Origin: DATAXV01 sp036272915
GTDB taxonomy: Bacteria > Chloroflexota > Dormibacteria > Dormibacterales > Dormibacteraceae
Assembly (NCBI GenBank): GCA_036272915.1
Contig: DATAXV010000141.1
Location: 1 to 40,127, forward strand
DNA length: 40,127 nucleotides
Reading direction: 5' to 3'
In this document: positions 40,111-40,127 of the stretch, piece after piece
Numbering within the stretch: the stretch's first letter is position 1
Layout: the number at the start of each line of letters is the position of its first letter
Made by a program: the position numbers and the translations under genes
The notes under the pieces: generated by a model
What the model was told of the DNA's origin: nothing
Databases searched by the model: none
What the model saw: only the letters and a program-made list of their open reading frames with translations

Positions 40111-40127
40111 GCGCGTTCCGTGACGAA

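Overview
The window is about 40 kb of GC-rich (roughly 70%) bacterial chromosome with tightly packed, often overlapping genes. A deep-branching, Gram-positive-like aerobic soil lineage such as Chloroflexota or Candidatus Dormibacterota would fit: there is an F420-type oxidoreductase, a split methylmalonyl-CoA mutase, a Cys-type CcmE and GC-rich leaderless promoters. This placement is inference; no rRNA, tRNA or phylogenetic marker alignment was available.

Layout. (1) 1-7.9 kb, minus strand: histidine phosphatase > GH1 glycosidase > LLM/F420 oxidoreductase > ccmG > ccmE > ccmF > 34-codon micro-ORF > ccmA > ccmB > ccmC (cut by the window edge). Most junctions are 1-4 base start/stop overlaps. 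It is a cytochrome c maturation operon of the 'System I*' kind (Cys-type CcmE, no CcmH seen). (2) 8-10.3 kb, plus strand: RarA and a divergent nucleoside diphosphate kinase. (3) 10.4-15.1 kb, minus strand: O-antigen-ligase-like membrane protein, proline-rich DUF4190-type protein with tandem repeats, MeaB GTPase, B12-binding mutase subunit, ribosomal protein L25. (4) 15.2-23.3 kb: two short plus-strand genes, then a minus-strand block SCP2 - SCP2 - methylmalonyl-CoA epimerase - mutase large subunit - carboxyltransferase - TetR - small membrane proteins - acyl-CoA dehydrogenase. With MeaB and the small mutase subunit this gives most of the propionyl-CoA > methylmalonyl-CoA > succinyl-CoA route next to acyl-CoA oxidation. 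(5) 23.3-28 kb: thioesterase, deaminase, S9 peptidase, and a membrane-anchored sulfite-oxidase-like molybdoenzyme.

(6) 28-34.6 kb looks accessory: a membrane protein with an Imm1-like domain, coding-like fragments without starts, a lone dnaK, RidA, and several very small proteins (membrane or Cys-rich) with strong Shine-Dalgarno sequences. Three AT-rich promoter islands stand out here against the GC-rich background; two of them share the 9-mer ATACTATAA. (7) 34.6-40.1 kb is a chemosensory-type signalling island without flagellar or chemoreceptor genes: a single-domain response regulator, two paralogous CheB methylesterases with zinc-ribbon tails, an HTH protein, and a CheR-PAS-coiled coil-PAS protein that has no kinase domain.

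A recurrent theme outside the accessory region is a -10-like hexamer (TANNNT, often TANNGT) ending 6-8 bases before the start codon, the signature of leaderless mRNAs. The accessory small genes mostly use AGGAGG-type ribosome binding sites. I found no CRISPR array, insertion sequence, tRNA or rRNA.
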